Shown here: positions 1-8,024 of the stretch, one piece after another
Numbering within the stretch: position 1 is the stretch's first letter
How the letters are laid out: each line of letters begins with the position of its first letter
NCBI GenBank assembly: GCA_024643825.1
Contig: JAHEME010000006.1
Coordinates: 1 to 17,817, forward strand
Length of the DNA stretch: 17,817 nucleotides
Source of the DNA: Chloroflexota bacterium
GTDB lineage: Bacteria > Chloroflexota > Anaerolineae > Aggregatilineales > UBA3940
Direction: 5' to 3'
Made by a program: the position numbers and the translations under genes
The notes under the pieces: generated by a model
Databases searched by the model: none
Seen by the model: the letters and a program-made list of their open reading frames with translations, nothing else
Told to the model about the DNA's origin: nothing

Positions 1-47
1 ATTTTTGGACGCATATCGGCCAAGTTCAGCCGCGGCTTCTTGCTCAT
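1..47 (-). CDS. 5' end of an unidentified gene (partial)
   Basis: Only the first 15 codons lie in the window; they read MSKKPRLNLADMRPK and continue past the left edge. A GGAG sequence sits about 10 bases upstream of the ATG, and a near-consensus promoter lies upstream of that. The fragment is basic and too short to assign to a family. The strong promoter suggests a well-expressed housekeeping gene, which is inference only. Confidence 0.6.
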   Translation of the reverse strand, partial: MSKKPRLNLADMRPK

Positions 48-91
48 AGAGGGTAATCTCCTTCTGGGTGGGACTTCTGAAATCAAGCGCG

Positions 92-121
92 ATTATAGCG
101 TTCGGCCTACGAATGTGTCAA
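92..121 (-). promoter_or_regulatory. sigma70-type promoter of the left-edge gene
   Basis: On the minus strand a perfect TTGACA (116-121) and a perfect TATAAT (92-97) are separated by 18 bases. The predicted start is near 85, giving a leader of about 38 bases before the ATG at 47. This is one of the two best promoter matches in the window. Confidence 0.75.
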
Positions 122-246
122 AGATGAACCAACGTGACAAAAGATTGATGCAAACGAGGCTGTCTTCTCGCATAAATCATGATATTAGACAATATGGCGA
201 TCTACCCTCTTGCGGCGGGTCAGGGGGGGCAATTCACCAGCAAAGA

Positions 247-457
247 TGCCTCCATTAGATTCCCATATGCGCGAACCAGATGACCTGGTTCGCTCCTGCT
301 CAGTAGGCACTTGCCTGCTCCCGCCGTGCGGGCAACCTCAGATTCGCCACATATAGGGAAGAACTCTTCGAGGCAGGCTCGGCAAAGTCTTCACCCCTAT
401 GACTTGCATTCGTGTCGCTCAAGCAGGTGCGGTCGGAGGGATAGTTCGCTGGAGGCA
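247..457 (-). ncRNA. candidate structured RNA, 6S-like outline
   Basis: This 450-base gap between genes is not featureless. TGCCTCCA and TGGAGGCA (450-457 and 247-254) can close a long-range stem. Inside it, CCTGCT/AGCAGG can form an apical stem. A perfect 9-bp hairpin GCGAACCAG/CTGGTTCGC with a 5-base loop (271-293) falls in the 3' strand of the resulting asymmetric bubble. Further helices are GCAAGTC/GACTTTGC (382-389 with 401-407) and CCCGC/GCGGG (320-332). The loop of the first could pair with 353-358 (CCCTAT/ATAGGG). A closing stem, a large bubble with a hairpin on its 3' strand and an apical stem is the outline of 6S RNA, but I see no clear sequence signature. It lacks a U-tract and could equally be chance pairing or another RNA. 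The strand is chosen from the possible promoter at 480-508. Confidence 0.35.
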
Positions 458-479
458 CTAACCTTCCTAGTACAGGGTC

Positions 480-508
480 ATTCTCCCTCTTCCTGTTCTA
501 GGGCACAA
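480..508 (-). promoter_or_regulatory. possible promoter of the candidate RNA
   Basis: TTGTGC (503-508) and GAGAAT (480-485) on the minus strand are spaced by 17 bases and would start transcription near 473, just outside the closing stem of the candidate RNA. The elements overlap the end of the L,D-transpeptidase gene. Each is only a 4-of-6 match, so this is weak. Confidence 0.25.
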
Positions 509-1352
509 CATGTACCGATGTGCCCACTGGGGCCCATAGATAAAGCCATTCCGCTTCTGGTATACGGAGATTTACGCACCCATGACTCATCGGATTGCCG
601 AAATTGTTGTGCCAGTAGGCTCCATGCAAAGCATAGCCTTGATAAAAATACATCACCCACGGAACGCCAGGCAGATCGTAGCCAGGGCCAGCCATGCGTT
701 GGGTATCATATTTTACATAGATCGCAAAGTCTCCTGTCACAGTTGGGGTGTTGGGTAGCCCGGTTGATGATAGAAAATGCCTCAGCAGTTGTCCATTTTC
801 AAAGACATAGGTTTGTTGTTGAGATAGATCTACAACAATCTGTTTTCCATCCAATACGGTTGGCTGAGGAATGTCTTCTTTCGGAAGCGGGATTGTAGAA
901 TCGGCCACACGATCATCCAGCGATCGTATCTGGTAGTTGGGTGAAGGTATGGTCAAGATTTGCCCTACATAAATGCGATCCATCCACGGAATATCATTGG
1001 CGTCGGCAAGCGCATCTGGTGGTATGTTGAATCTGGTTGCAATACGAAATAGTGTATCACCACGCTGAACAATATATGTGGTAGGTACATTTAACGTGTC
1101 CGCAGTGATGGCTGATGATGCGCCTAGCACAAAAATATTGTTCCCGGAAAGAACATTAAGGGCTGTATCTCCATTTGCCCCAATTAAATCCCCCGGCAAC
1201 ACCTCGAAGAATAAGCTGAGATCTCGCAATGTATCACCTGGCTGGGTCACATATATAGCTTGGCTGGTATCATCTGGTGCTTGTGCAGACATAACTCCTG
1301 TAATCGCAAGCTCCATCGAGATCATTACCCCTAGCAACCGGCCACGCATCAT
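498..1352 (-). CDS. LysM-domain L,D-transpeptidase (YkuD family)
   Basis: This is a secreted enzyme predicted to make 3-3 crosslinks in peptidoglycan or attach proteins to it. The start is set at the ATGATG just after a GGGAGGG ribosome site; the second ATG (1349) has the better spacing. A signal peptide covers about residues 1-24. Two LysM repeats follow: the first is degenerate, the second is a good match starting YIVQRGDTL. The C-terminal YkuD domain carries HGAYWHNNFG and then SHGCVNL, with catalytic Cys259 and His257 intact. At 284 residues it is normal for a LysM-Ldt. It is divergent from the propeller/M23 operon, with 118 bases between the starts, so the two units form an envelope locus. 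Family is confident; the exact substrate is unknown. Confidence 0.93.
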   Translation of the reverse strand: MMRGRLLGVMISMELAITGVMSAQAPDDTSQAIYVTQPGDTLRDLSLFFEVLPGDLIGANGDTALNVLSGNNIFVLGASSAITADTLNVPTTYIVQRGDTLFRIATRFNIPPDALADANDIPWMDRIYVGQILTIPSPNYQIRSLDDRVADSTIPLPKEDIPQPTVLDGKQIVVDLSQQQTYVFENGQLLRHFLSSTGLPNTPTVTGDFAIYVKYDTQRMAGPGYDLPGVPWVMYFYQGYALHGAYWHNNFGNPMSHGCVNLRIPEAEWLYLWAPVGTSVHVVP

Positions 1353-1391
1353 TTCCCTCCCTCTGGGAAGTGTGTCCATTCCGCTCTCAAA

Positions 1392-1419
1392 AGTATGCGC
1401 ATCGCACCCCACAAGTCAA
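1392..1419 (-). promoter_or_regulatory. promoter of the L,D-transpeptidase gene
   Basis: TTGACT (1414-1419) and CATACT (1392-1397) on the minus strand are 16 bases apart. Predicted start is near 1385, giving a leader of about 33 bases. The -35 box is 5 of 6 and the -10 box 4 of 6. Confidence 0.45.
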
Positions 1420-1455
1420 CCTGTCTCACCGTTGCTTTCGCAAGTCTACTACCCA

Positions 1456-1464
1456 TGCTATGAT
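1456..1464 (+). promoter_or_regulatory. extended -10 promoter, probably leaderless mRNA
   Basis: TGCTATGAT is a TGn-extended -10 element ending 6 bases before the ATG at 1471. Transcription would normally begin about 7 bases after the -10 box, at the A of that ATG. No Shine-Dalgarno sequence is present (the intervening bases are CCCGGC). The -35 region is weak. Confidence 0.45.
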
Positions 1465-1470
1465 CCCGGC

Positions 1471-3525
1471 ATGTTTTCTCGCATCGTCCATCTAATAGAA
1501 CGAATTAGTCGGTTGACGGCTAATATTGTTAGCCGGTCAAGCTTTTATCTTGGAGTCGTATTCGCGACGCTAGCGGGCCGCTTAAATCAATATCCAACCC
1601 GACAGTCAACTCCACCATCTGAGTCGCTTCGAACAGAGACTCAGGTACAATCCTTAAGCGGTTTTACCGTATTGCTTTTAGCAGTCGTTGTTACACTTGT
1701 CTTCTGGGCTACCAGCTTACAAGGGGCGGGGACAGGTACCATCCAATTTCTCTCCATTGGCGACTCTCCCCCAGAACGCACTTCGGAGCCAAATCTCTCA
1801 AATATCCCAACATTGCTTCCCGGAGAACAGCAGCAGCTTCACTCTGTTGGCGTTCTGGTGTTCTCTATGACGGTTGGTGGACAGGATGACCTCTTTGCCT
1901 TGAGCACTGGACAAGTAGCCCCAACACGTCTGACTGACAACCCCGCTGATGATCGCACCCCGGCGTGGAGCCCTGATGGGCAAACTCTGGCATTCTCATC
2001 TCAGCGCGACGGCAATTGGGAACTGTACACTCTTGATATTAACACCGGGAACATTAAGAGACTTACATTTGATACTGTATACGAAAGCGCGCCAACGTGG
2101 AGTCCGGATGGGCAGTGGATCGCGTACGAATCGTATGCTGATGGCAATCTGGATGTCTATCTTATGAAAGCAGACGGGACAGAAGGCCCTTATCCTGTAA
2201 CTCGGAGCCCTGCGGCAGATTTCAATCCACATTGGACGACAGAGCCGCAGGGACGAACCATCGCATACGTATCCCTCCGATCAGGGAATGCGGACATTTA
2301 TCTGATCTCTCTGGATGATCCCAATGAAGAACGAGCGATTAATCTCACAAGCACTTCCGCCCTTCAGGAACAAAATCCTGTTTGGAGTCCTGACGGCACG
2401 CAGATCGCCTATAGTGCTGTCGAAAACGGGATATCACTGTTATATATTCGCTCTGTTGTTGATCTGAGTATCTCGCCTCGCATTGTGGGACAGGGTGTCT
2501 TTCCGACCTGGTCGCCGGACGGACAAAGCCTTGCTTATGTCAACAACCGTTCTTCAACATCGTCCCACAACGGCGACTTACTGGTGGTCTCGCCCACATC
2601 AGACAGCGAGACCCCTACTGAAGCCATAGCTCTCCCCGCAGCAGTGGCATCTCTCGCATGGAATGCCACGACTCTGCCAGCGCCACAGGGGTCTCTAGCC
2701 TTTGCTGCAACCTCTCCGCTTCCCGATTCTTACCAAGAGCCATTGGTTGCCCCTGTGCAAGACGGCGAACAATATCGCATGATAAATCTATCTAGCATTG
2801 TGGCTGAGTCGCCCAACCTGAGTGACCGGGTTGACGGATCTTTCACTGCTCTACGGGACGAAATTAACCGAGGCGCTGGGTGGGATGTCCTTGGTCGTTT
2901 GGATAACGTCTGGTGGCCGTTAAATCGTCCGGTTGAGCCAGGGCAGGACCCCAAGAACTGGCATAAGGCTGGTCGCGCCTTTGATATTGTTCAGGCCTAT
3001 AACCAGGGGAACCCGGCACAGATTGAGCTTGTCCAGGAGCAAGTTGGGGCAGATACATACTGGCGTCTTTATGTTCGGGCTGCAATTCAAGATGGCTCTT
3101 TGGGCGAGCCGCTGCATTCACTCCCTTGGGATTTCTCTTCTCGCACCAGTGGAGACGTACGTGCATATGAGAACGGAGGGCGGCTAAAATCCGACATTCC
3201 TCCAGGTTACTATGTAGACTTTACCAAGCTAGCCAGCAACTATGGATGGACGCGTACTGCCGCCGATCCTACCTGGAAGTATAATTGGCCCGGAGTCCTT
3301 TACTGGCAGTACGAAAAACATGAAAATCTTGACTGGTGGGATGCAATGTTGGAGCTCTACCCCAGAGAGGCTCTCGAGGCTACCTTCTATACCTCAACCC
3401 CGGCTCCGACTGTAATACGTTCTCCGCAGATATCCACCCCAGCCTCAGCCACATCAAATCCACTGACTCCCTCCGCTACCCAGATTCCACCCCCCACGCA
3501 GACTCCGGGCGCTCAGGGCAACTAA
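1471..3525 (+). CDS. membrane-anchored TolB/WD40-like propeller with M15-like domain
   Basis: A 684-residue protein with no family name that I recognise for the whole chain. One membrane helix lies at about residues 65-80, so the rest should be extracellular. Residues about 130-400 hold five PD40/TolB-type propeller blades, four of them with the WSPDG signature (first at 166). Residues about 450-630 resemble the M15/VanX D,D-peptidase fold: HKAGRAFD (498-505) matches HxxGxAxD, and DWWDAM (621-626) aligns with the EWWHF motif. In that last motif the catalytic Glu is Asp and the zinc-binding His is Asp. The tail is Thr/Pro-rich. The start was chosen at the ATG that follows the -10 box; the reading frame stays open upstream but there overlaps the divergent gene. 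Four bases separate it from the M23 gene. Likely role: peptidoglycan binding or remodelling (inference). Confidence 0.85.
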   Translation: MFSRIVHLIERISRLTANIVSRSSFYLGVVFATLAGRLNQYPTRQSTPPSESLRTETQVQSLSGFTVLLLAVVVTLVFWATSLQGAGTGTIQFLSIGDSPPERTSEPNLSNIPTLLPGEQQQLHSVGVLVFSMTVGGQDDLFALSTGQVAPTRLTDNPADDRTPAWSPDGQTLAFSSQRDGNWELYTLDINTGNIKRLTFDTVYESAPTWSPDGQWIAYESYADGNLDVYLMKADGTEGPYPVTRSPAADFNPHWTTEPQGRTIAYVSLRSGNADIYLISLDDPNEERAINLTSTSALQEQNPVWSPDGTQIAYSAVENGISLLYIRSVVDLSISPRIVGQGVFPTWSPDGQSLAYVNNRSSTSSHNGDLLVVSPTSDSETPTEAIALPAAVASLAWNATTLPAPQGSLAFAATSPLPDSYQEPLVAPVQDGEQYRMINLSSIVAESPNLSDRVDGSFTALRDEINRGAGWDVLGRLDNVWWPLNRPVEPGQDPKNWHKAGRAFDIVQAYNQGNPAQIELVQEQVGADTYWRLYVRAAIQDGSLGEPLHSLPWDFSSRTSGDVRAYENGGRLKSDIPPGYYVDFTKLASNYGWTRTAADPTWKYNWPGVLYWQYEKHENLDWWDAMLELYPREALEATFYTSTPAPTVIRSPQISTPASATSNPLTPSATQIPPPTQTPGAQGN

Positions 3526-3529
3526 ACCA

Positions 3530-4711
3530 ATGAATCGAGCACAGATTTTTATTTTTCTTCTTCTCGTCCTTGTTCTTGGCGCAGCAGCCGGGCTGGCAAA
3601 CACGTCTGCTTCATTGGCCTCTTTGCCGTCGAGAGAAGTCATTTATGATTCTCAGACGCAACAGCCGTCGAAGGACTCCTTTATCCCTGACAGCCCAGGG
3701 GCGGATCTCTCCAGTGAGCAGGGTTCTTTACCAACAAGAGCCGTAGTCGTTGTCACGGAGACCCCGGACCGCCTCTTACCTGGTTCTTTCTTCGCGCAAC
3801 AATTACAAACAGTGCTACCCGATGCCAGAGCTTCTACTCTGGAAGGAACTCCTGTGGGTTGGAACCCGCCGCCAATGGCTGTTCCCATCGCACATCAGGC
3901 ATTCGATCACTTCTGGTTGATCAGGCCTGTAGGGTCTAATTACAACAACTTTGGCTTGCCTCATTATGCATTTGGCTCTGACGGGCCTGCAAACGATCTC
4001 CGGATCCATCATGGCATTGATCTGGCTAACCCGATTGGAGTGGAGGTTTATGCGGCAGGATCTGGAACTGTAATCTGGTCAGGAAAAGGAAGCGTAGACG
4101 CAGAAGAGCATGAGAACATAACCGCTTATGGCAATACAATTGTCATTCGCCATGACATTGGCTATAAAGGTCAACCTATCTTTACACTCTATGCTCATCT
4201 GTCAGCGCGGCTGGTTGAACGCGGAGAACGCGTGGAAATGGGCCAGATTATCGGGCTAATTGGCAATACCGGCCAGGTGACAGGCCCACATGTTCACTTT
4301 GAAGTGCGCATCGGGCACAATCGCTACAATGCCGTCCAAAATCCTGAATTATGGATGGCCCCCTACATCGGGACTGGCGTCATTGCAGGACGGATCGAAC
4401 TCGAAGACTCGATCCCGGTTTTTGATGCAGCTGTTACTATAATAGATCGCAGCACCGGGCAAGTCATCTATCAGACTACCAGCTATGCAGGAGAAGGAAT
4501 TCAAAACGATCCAGGGTGGGATGAAAACTTTGTCATACCAGATGTGCCTGAAGGCCAATATCTGGTATCTGCATCTCATGATCAAGGGCGATGGACGGGA
4601 GAAGTCAGCGTTATTGCGGGAACAACGAACTGGGTCACAATGACCCATGTAGCAACAACTCGCAGTGGGAATGATAGTAACTCAACTCCAACACCCTCAA
4701 ATATCCCGTAA
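3530..4711 (+). CDS. M23 (LytM-type) peptidoglycan endopeptidase
   Basis: A 393-residue secreted zinc peptidase expected to cut peptide crossbridges of peptidoglycan. The signal peptide or anchor is at about residues 5-25. After a variable linker, the catalytic domain (about 125-285) has all expected ligands: H160 and D164 of HHGID, His223 in LYAHL, and HVH at 254-256. It therefore looks active, unlike many degenerate LytM proteins. Residues about 285-375 resemble a carboxypeptidase-regulatory-like beta-sandwich (GRIELEDSIPVFDAAVTI, later PEGQYLVSA), and a short Thr/Pro-rich tail follows. It begins 4 bases after the propeller gene, so the two are co-transcribed and probably coupled in translation; its own ribosome site is weak. 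Confidence 0.93.
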   Translation: MNRAQIFIFLLLVLVLGAAAGLANTSASLASLPSREVIYDSQTQQPSKDSFIPDSPGADLSSEQGSLPTRAVVVVTETPDRLLPGSFFAQQLQTVLPDARASTLEGTPVGWNPPPMAVPIAHQAFDHFWLIRPVGSNYNNFGLPHYAFGSDGPANDLRIHHGIDLANPIGVEVYAAGSGTVIWSGKGSVDAEEHENITAYGNTIVIRHDIGYKGQPIFTLYAHLSARLVERGERVEMGQIIGLIGNTGQVTGPHVHFEVRIGHNRYNAVQNPELWMAPYIGTGVIAGRIELEDSIPVFDAAVTIIDRSTGQVIYQTTSYAGEGIQNDPGWDENFVIPDVPEGQYLVSASHDQGRWTGEVSVIAGTTNWVTMTHVATTRSGNDSNSTPTPSNIP

Positions 4712-4728
4712 ATGATACACTCTTAGCA

Positions 4729-4737
4729 TGTTATGTT
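4729..4737 (+). promoter_or_regulatory. possible extended -10 promoter of rel
   Basis: TGTTATGTT fits TGnTATnnT and sits in the 47-base gap after the M23 gene, with a predicted start near 4744 and a leader of about 15 bases. No good -35 box is visible, so read-through from the upstream operon is also possible. Confidence 0.35.
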
Positions 4738-4758
4738 TCCTTGTTCGTTGGATTTCGC

Positions 4759-6954
4759 ATGACAAACTCAACTACAGCTATCCTCAGTTTTGAAGACTTG
4801 ATTGCACTACTTCCTGATCTGACAGTCCATGATCGCACTGTCCTTCGCCGTGCATACGAATTTTCGAGTGAGGCCCATAAAGGACAGAAACGTCAATCAG
4901 GCGAAGACTTCTTTGTTCATTGTGTAGAAGTCGCTCGGCTCTTATGTGAATTACGGATTGATCCTGCTGTAGTGGCAGCAGGGTTGTTGCACGACACGGT
5001 AGAAGACAACGAAAATATTTCTATAAACGATATCCGCGAGGAATTCGGGGATGAGGTTGCGCAACTTGTAGATGGGGTGACCAAGTTGGATAACGTCACC
5101 CGCATTGACCGTGTGACAGCAACCGGGCCAACAGCCCTCAAGACAAAAGTCCGCGATCAGGATGCGGAATATCTGCGCAAGACTTTGCTGGCAATGACTG
5201 ATGATGTGCGAGTCATTCTGATCAAGCTTGCAGATCGACTTCACAATATGCGTACGCTTGGACATCTTCCTCGAGAAAAACAGCAGCGCAACGCGAAAGA
5301 GACGATGGATATATTTGCGCCTCTTGCCGGGCGACTTGGTATCTGGCAGATGAAATGGGAGCTTGAAGACCTTTCATTTCGTTATCTGGAGCCGGAACGC
5401 TACAAGATGATTGCACGGTTGATTGATGAGCGTCGACGGGATCGCGACTTCTACGTCAGCCAGATCGTAAAGCATCTCACAGACATTCTTGCGGAACATA
5501 ACATGACCGCAGAGGTTTCTGGACGTTCAAAACACATTTATAGCATATGGCGCAAGATGGAACGCAAAGGCGTGTCATTCGATCAGCTCTTCGATGTGCG
5601 TGCCGTCCGTATCCTAGTAGACGATATGAATTCATGCTATCAGGCTCTAGGGGTCATTCATCAAACATGGCGGCCTATCGCTGGCGAGTTTGATGACTAC
5701 ATCGCTGCTCCGAAAGACAACTTCTATCAGGCATTGCACACTGCCGTCATTCTTGACGACGGAAAGACACTGGAAGTGCAGATTCGCACACGCGAAATGC
5801 ACGAAAATGCCGAATATGGTGTTGCTGCTCATTGGCATTACAAGGAACCAGGTCGTCAACGAGATGATGCGTTTGAACGGCGTATAAAGCATTTGCGGGA
5901 TCTCATGGAAGTTGGACGCAATGTAGAGAATGCGGACGAATTTCTGGATGCAATGCGCTCAGAAGTCTTCCAGGATCGGGTATACGTCTTCACCCCACGC
6001 GGGGATATCATTGATCTTCCTCTCGATTCAACTCCTATCGATTTCGCTTACCACATCCATACCGATGTCGGTGACCGCTGCCGAGGAGCTAAGGTCAATG
6101 GCAAACTGGTGCCACTGGATTACAAACTTCAAGTAGGTGACCGGGTCGAAGTTCTTATATCCAAACGTGGAGGGCCAAGCCGCGATTGGTTGAATCCCAA
6201 TCTGGGGTATGTGAAGACACGGCGTGCCCTTAACAAAATACGCCAGTGGTTCCGCAAGCAAGACCGGGAAAAGATGGTTGCGCTTGGTAAGGAGGTGCTG
6301 GAACGTGAACTAAAACGGTTGGGGGTAGAAAAAGCATCTCACGATCGGATTGCTGCCCTGTTTGGAATTGAAAAAACAGACGAGTTTCTTGCGCAAATAG
6401 GGTTTGGTGATATTCACCCACAGAATATCGCGACTAAAGTTCTTGAAAATGACAGACGAACAGACCCAACGGAGACAGTCTGGCCTCCGTCTCTCCCCGG
6501 AATTAGGCCATCGACATCCGATATCCAGATTCAGGGTACGGGCGGCTTATTAACTGGTCTTGCCCGGTGCTGCAATCCGGTTCATGGGGAAGATATCATT
6601 GGATATATTACACGAGGACGTGGAGTCACAATCCATCGACGGGACTGTCGGAATGTCTTGAACATGGTAGAGCAGGAACGCCTGATTTCTGTCGATTGGG
6701 GTGACAGCAAGACCTCGCGCTACCCGGTTCCCGTCATTATCAACGCCTATGATCGCGAGGGACTCATGCGGGATATTGGCACAGCAGTGGCTGAAGAACG
6801 TATCAACATGCGCGATGTCAATATTCGTACGCATAACCATATCGCCACGTTTACCGTGACTATGGAGGTGGAAAGCCCTGCCCAGTTAAGCCGAATCCTC
6901 TCCAAAATTGAGCGGGTCCCCAATGTGATGGAGGCCCGCCGTGTTACATCATGA
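4759..6954 (+). CDS. rel: RelA/SpoT-family (p)ppGpp synthetase/hydrolase
   Basis: Makes and probably degrades the stringent-response alarmone (p)ppGpp. The 731 residues show the full long-RSH order: HD hydrolase (about 35-190), synthetase (about 240-360), TGS (about 405-470), helical region, CC/zinc-finger-like segment (ARCCNPVHGED) and C-terminal ACT (about 655-731). The hydrolase ligands are all present: H54, H78-D79 in LLHDTVED, and D159 in LADRLHNMRT. The synthetase has GRSKHIYSIWRKM and LEVQIRT, so both activities look intact. The motif that is RFKD in bifunctional enzymes reads EFDD here (310-313), which is the form found in synthetase-only RelA. The ATG at 4759 is preferred over an in-frame TTG at 4741; no strong Shine-Dalgarno is seen for either. 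The gene converges on plsX with 44 bases between. Confidence 0.97.
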   Translation: MTNSTTAILSFEDLIALLPDLTVHDRTVLRRAYEFSSEAHKGQKRQSGEDFFVHCVEVARLLCELRIDPAVVAAGLLHDTVEDNENISINDIREEFGDEVAQLVDGVTKLDNVTRIDRVTATGPTALKTKVRDQDAEYLRKTLLAMTDDVRVILIKLADRLHNMRTLGHLPREKQQRNAKETMDIFAPLAGRLGIWQMKWELEDLSFRYLEPERYKMIARLIDERRRDRDFYVSQIVKHLTDILAEHNMTAEVSGRSKHIYSIWRKMERKGVSFDQLFDVRAVRILVDDMNSCYQALGVIHQTWRPIAGEFDDYIAAPKDNFYQALHTAVILDDGKTLEVQIRTREMHENAEYGVAAHWHYKEPGRQRDDAFERRIKHLRDLMEVGRNVENADEFLDAMRSEVFQDRVYVFTPRGDIIDLPLDSTPIDFAYHIHTDVGDRCRGAKVNGKLVPLDYKLQVGDRVEVLISKRGGPSRDWLNPNLGYVKTRRALNKIRQWFRKQDREKMVALGKEVLERELKRLGVEKASHDRIAALFGIEKTDEFLAQIGFGDIHPQNIATKVLENDRRTDPTETVWPPSLPGIRPSTSDIQIQGTGGLLTGLARCCNPVHGEDIIGYITRGRGVTIHRRDCRNVLNMVEQERLISVDWGDSKTSRYPVPVIINAYDREGLMRDIGTAVAEERINMRDVNIRTHNHIATFTVTMEVESPAQLSRILSKIERVPNVMEARRVTS

Positions 6955-6998
6955 TGCGGCTCTTATCTGCTATCAACTTGATTCTGCGCGAAGATCTT

Positions 6999-7985
6999 CT
7001 AGAACCCGGACTTGATTGCCTCAACGACATTCCCCTGAATTGCTTGGCGTGCCTGCCGAATCGCATTCTTAACGGCAACATCATTAGATCGCCCGTGACC
7101 GATAATCACAATGCCATCCACACCCAGCAAGATGGCTCCTCCCACCTCGAAGGGATCAACTCGTTTGCGAACTCGCTGGAAAGCGGATGATGCCAATGCC
7201 CCGCCTACCAAGGATATCGGCGAAGCCTTAATCTCTTCACGGATGAGGCGGCTCATCATACTGCCCATTGCCTCCAGCGACTTCCCCATAATATTGCCAG
7301 TGAAGCCATCATGGATGATAACATCAGTTTCGCCCAATAAGACTTCCTTGGGTTCCATGTTGCCTACAAAATGGAACCCCTTTTCGGCCTGCATAAGCGG
7401 TAACGCATCGTGTACCAGCGAGTTCCCTTTACCCTCTTCTTCCCCATTGCTTAAAAGGGCTACACGAGGTTCGGCGATACCAAGGCCAAGTTTGGCATAT
7501 TGATTCGCCATGACGCCAAACTGAACAAGCCATTCCGGGCGGCAGTCTGCATTAGCCCCAAAATCGGCCATAATAGTGTAACCGGTTGGGTTGCGAAACA
7601 CGGCGGTCAGGGCGGGTCGTTTCACACCGCGAATACGCTTGAGCGTTTGCAGCAATGCAACCGCTAGCACCGCTCCCGTATTCCCAGCGCTTACAAATCC
7701 ATCTGCTTGACCCGCGCGCACCAAACTCATCCCGACATGCATTGAGGAATCTGTTTTCTTCTGCGAACTCTCTCCCGGCTTATCCAGCATTCCAATAACC
7801 TCGCTGGCCCCAACAATCTCAAGTTTTAGCCCGCTGGTAACGTGCTTTGCCAATTCAGCTTGAATGAGATCTTCGTTTCCTACGAGAGTAATCTCATCAC
7901 CCCATTCCCGCGCAGCGAGCACAGCTCCACCCACGTCCGGCCCCGGATACTGATCTGAACCCATTGCATCAACAACAATACGCAT
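6999..7985 (-). CDS. plsX: phosphate acyltransferase PlsX
   Basis: Converts acyl-ACP to acyl-phosphate, the first step of phosphatidic acid synthesis in the PlsX/PlsY pathway; it is a peripheral membrane enzyme. The protein begins MRIVVDAMGSD, has the SAGNTGAVLA segment, DFGANADCRPEWL, the LLSNGEEEGKGN stretch and HDGFTGNIMGKS, all hallmarks of the family. At 328 residues it is normal length. AGGAG lies 11 bases upstream of the ATG, slightly distant. It follows the Lon-N-domain gene by 39 bases on the same strand, so they probably share a transcript. plsX commonly sits beside rpmF and fab genes; here those are absent. No terminator is evident after the stop. Confidence 0.97.
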   Translation of the reverse strand: MRIVVDAMGSDQYPGPDVGGAVLAAREWGDEITLVGNEDLIQAELAKHVTSGLKLEIVGASEVIGMLDKPGESSQKKTDSSMHVGMSLVRAGQADGFVSAGNTGAVLAVALLQTLKRIRGVKRPALTAVFRNPTGYTIMADFGANADCRPEWLVQFGVMANQYAKLGLGIAEPRVALLSNGEEEGKGNSLVHDALPLMQAEKGFHFVGNMEPKEVLLGETDVIIHDGFTGNIMGKSLEAMGSMMSRLIREEIKASPISLVGGALASSAFQRVRKRVDPFEVGGAILLGVDGIVIIGHGRSNDVAVKNAIRQARQAIQGNVVEAIKSGF

Positions 7986-8024
7986 AAGTGGTTAGACTCC
8001 TGATCATAAGAGAAGAAGAAGTTG

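Noticed and set aside
48..497. RNase P RNA, tmRNA, SRP RNA or a known riboswitch in the left intergenic region
   Set aside because: I looked for the conserved GAGGAAAGTCC core, the GGTTCGATTCC/ACCA end, the SRP GGAAG loop and common riboswitch boxes on both strands and found none.
311..898. Open plus-strand frame of 195 codons
   Set aside because: It runs antisense through the conserved L,D-transpeptidase catalytic domain and through the palindrome-rich region; its Arg/Ser/His-rich sequence has no protein-like pattern.
1078..1470. N-terminal extension of the propeller protein to an earlier start
   Set aside because: The added 131 residues are antisense to the start of the L,D-transpeptidase gene and its promoter and look non-coding; the ATG at 1471 follows a -10 element directly.
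6990..6999. Perfect palindrome GAAGATCTTC at the end of plsX
   Set aside because: Ten bases with no loop and no T-run; no terminator or binding-site context supports it.
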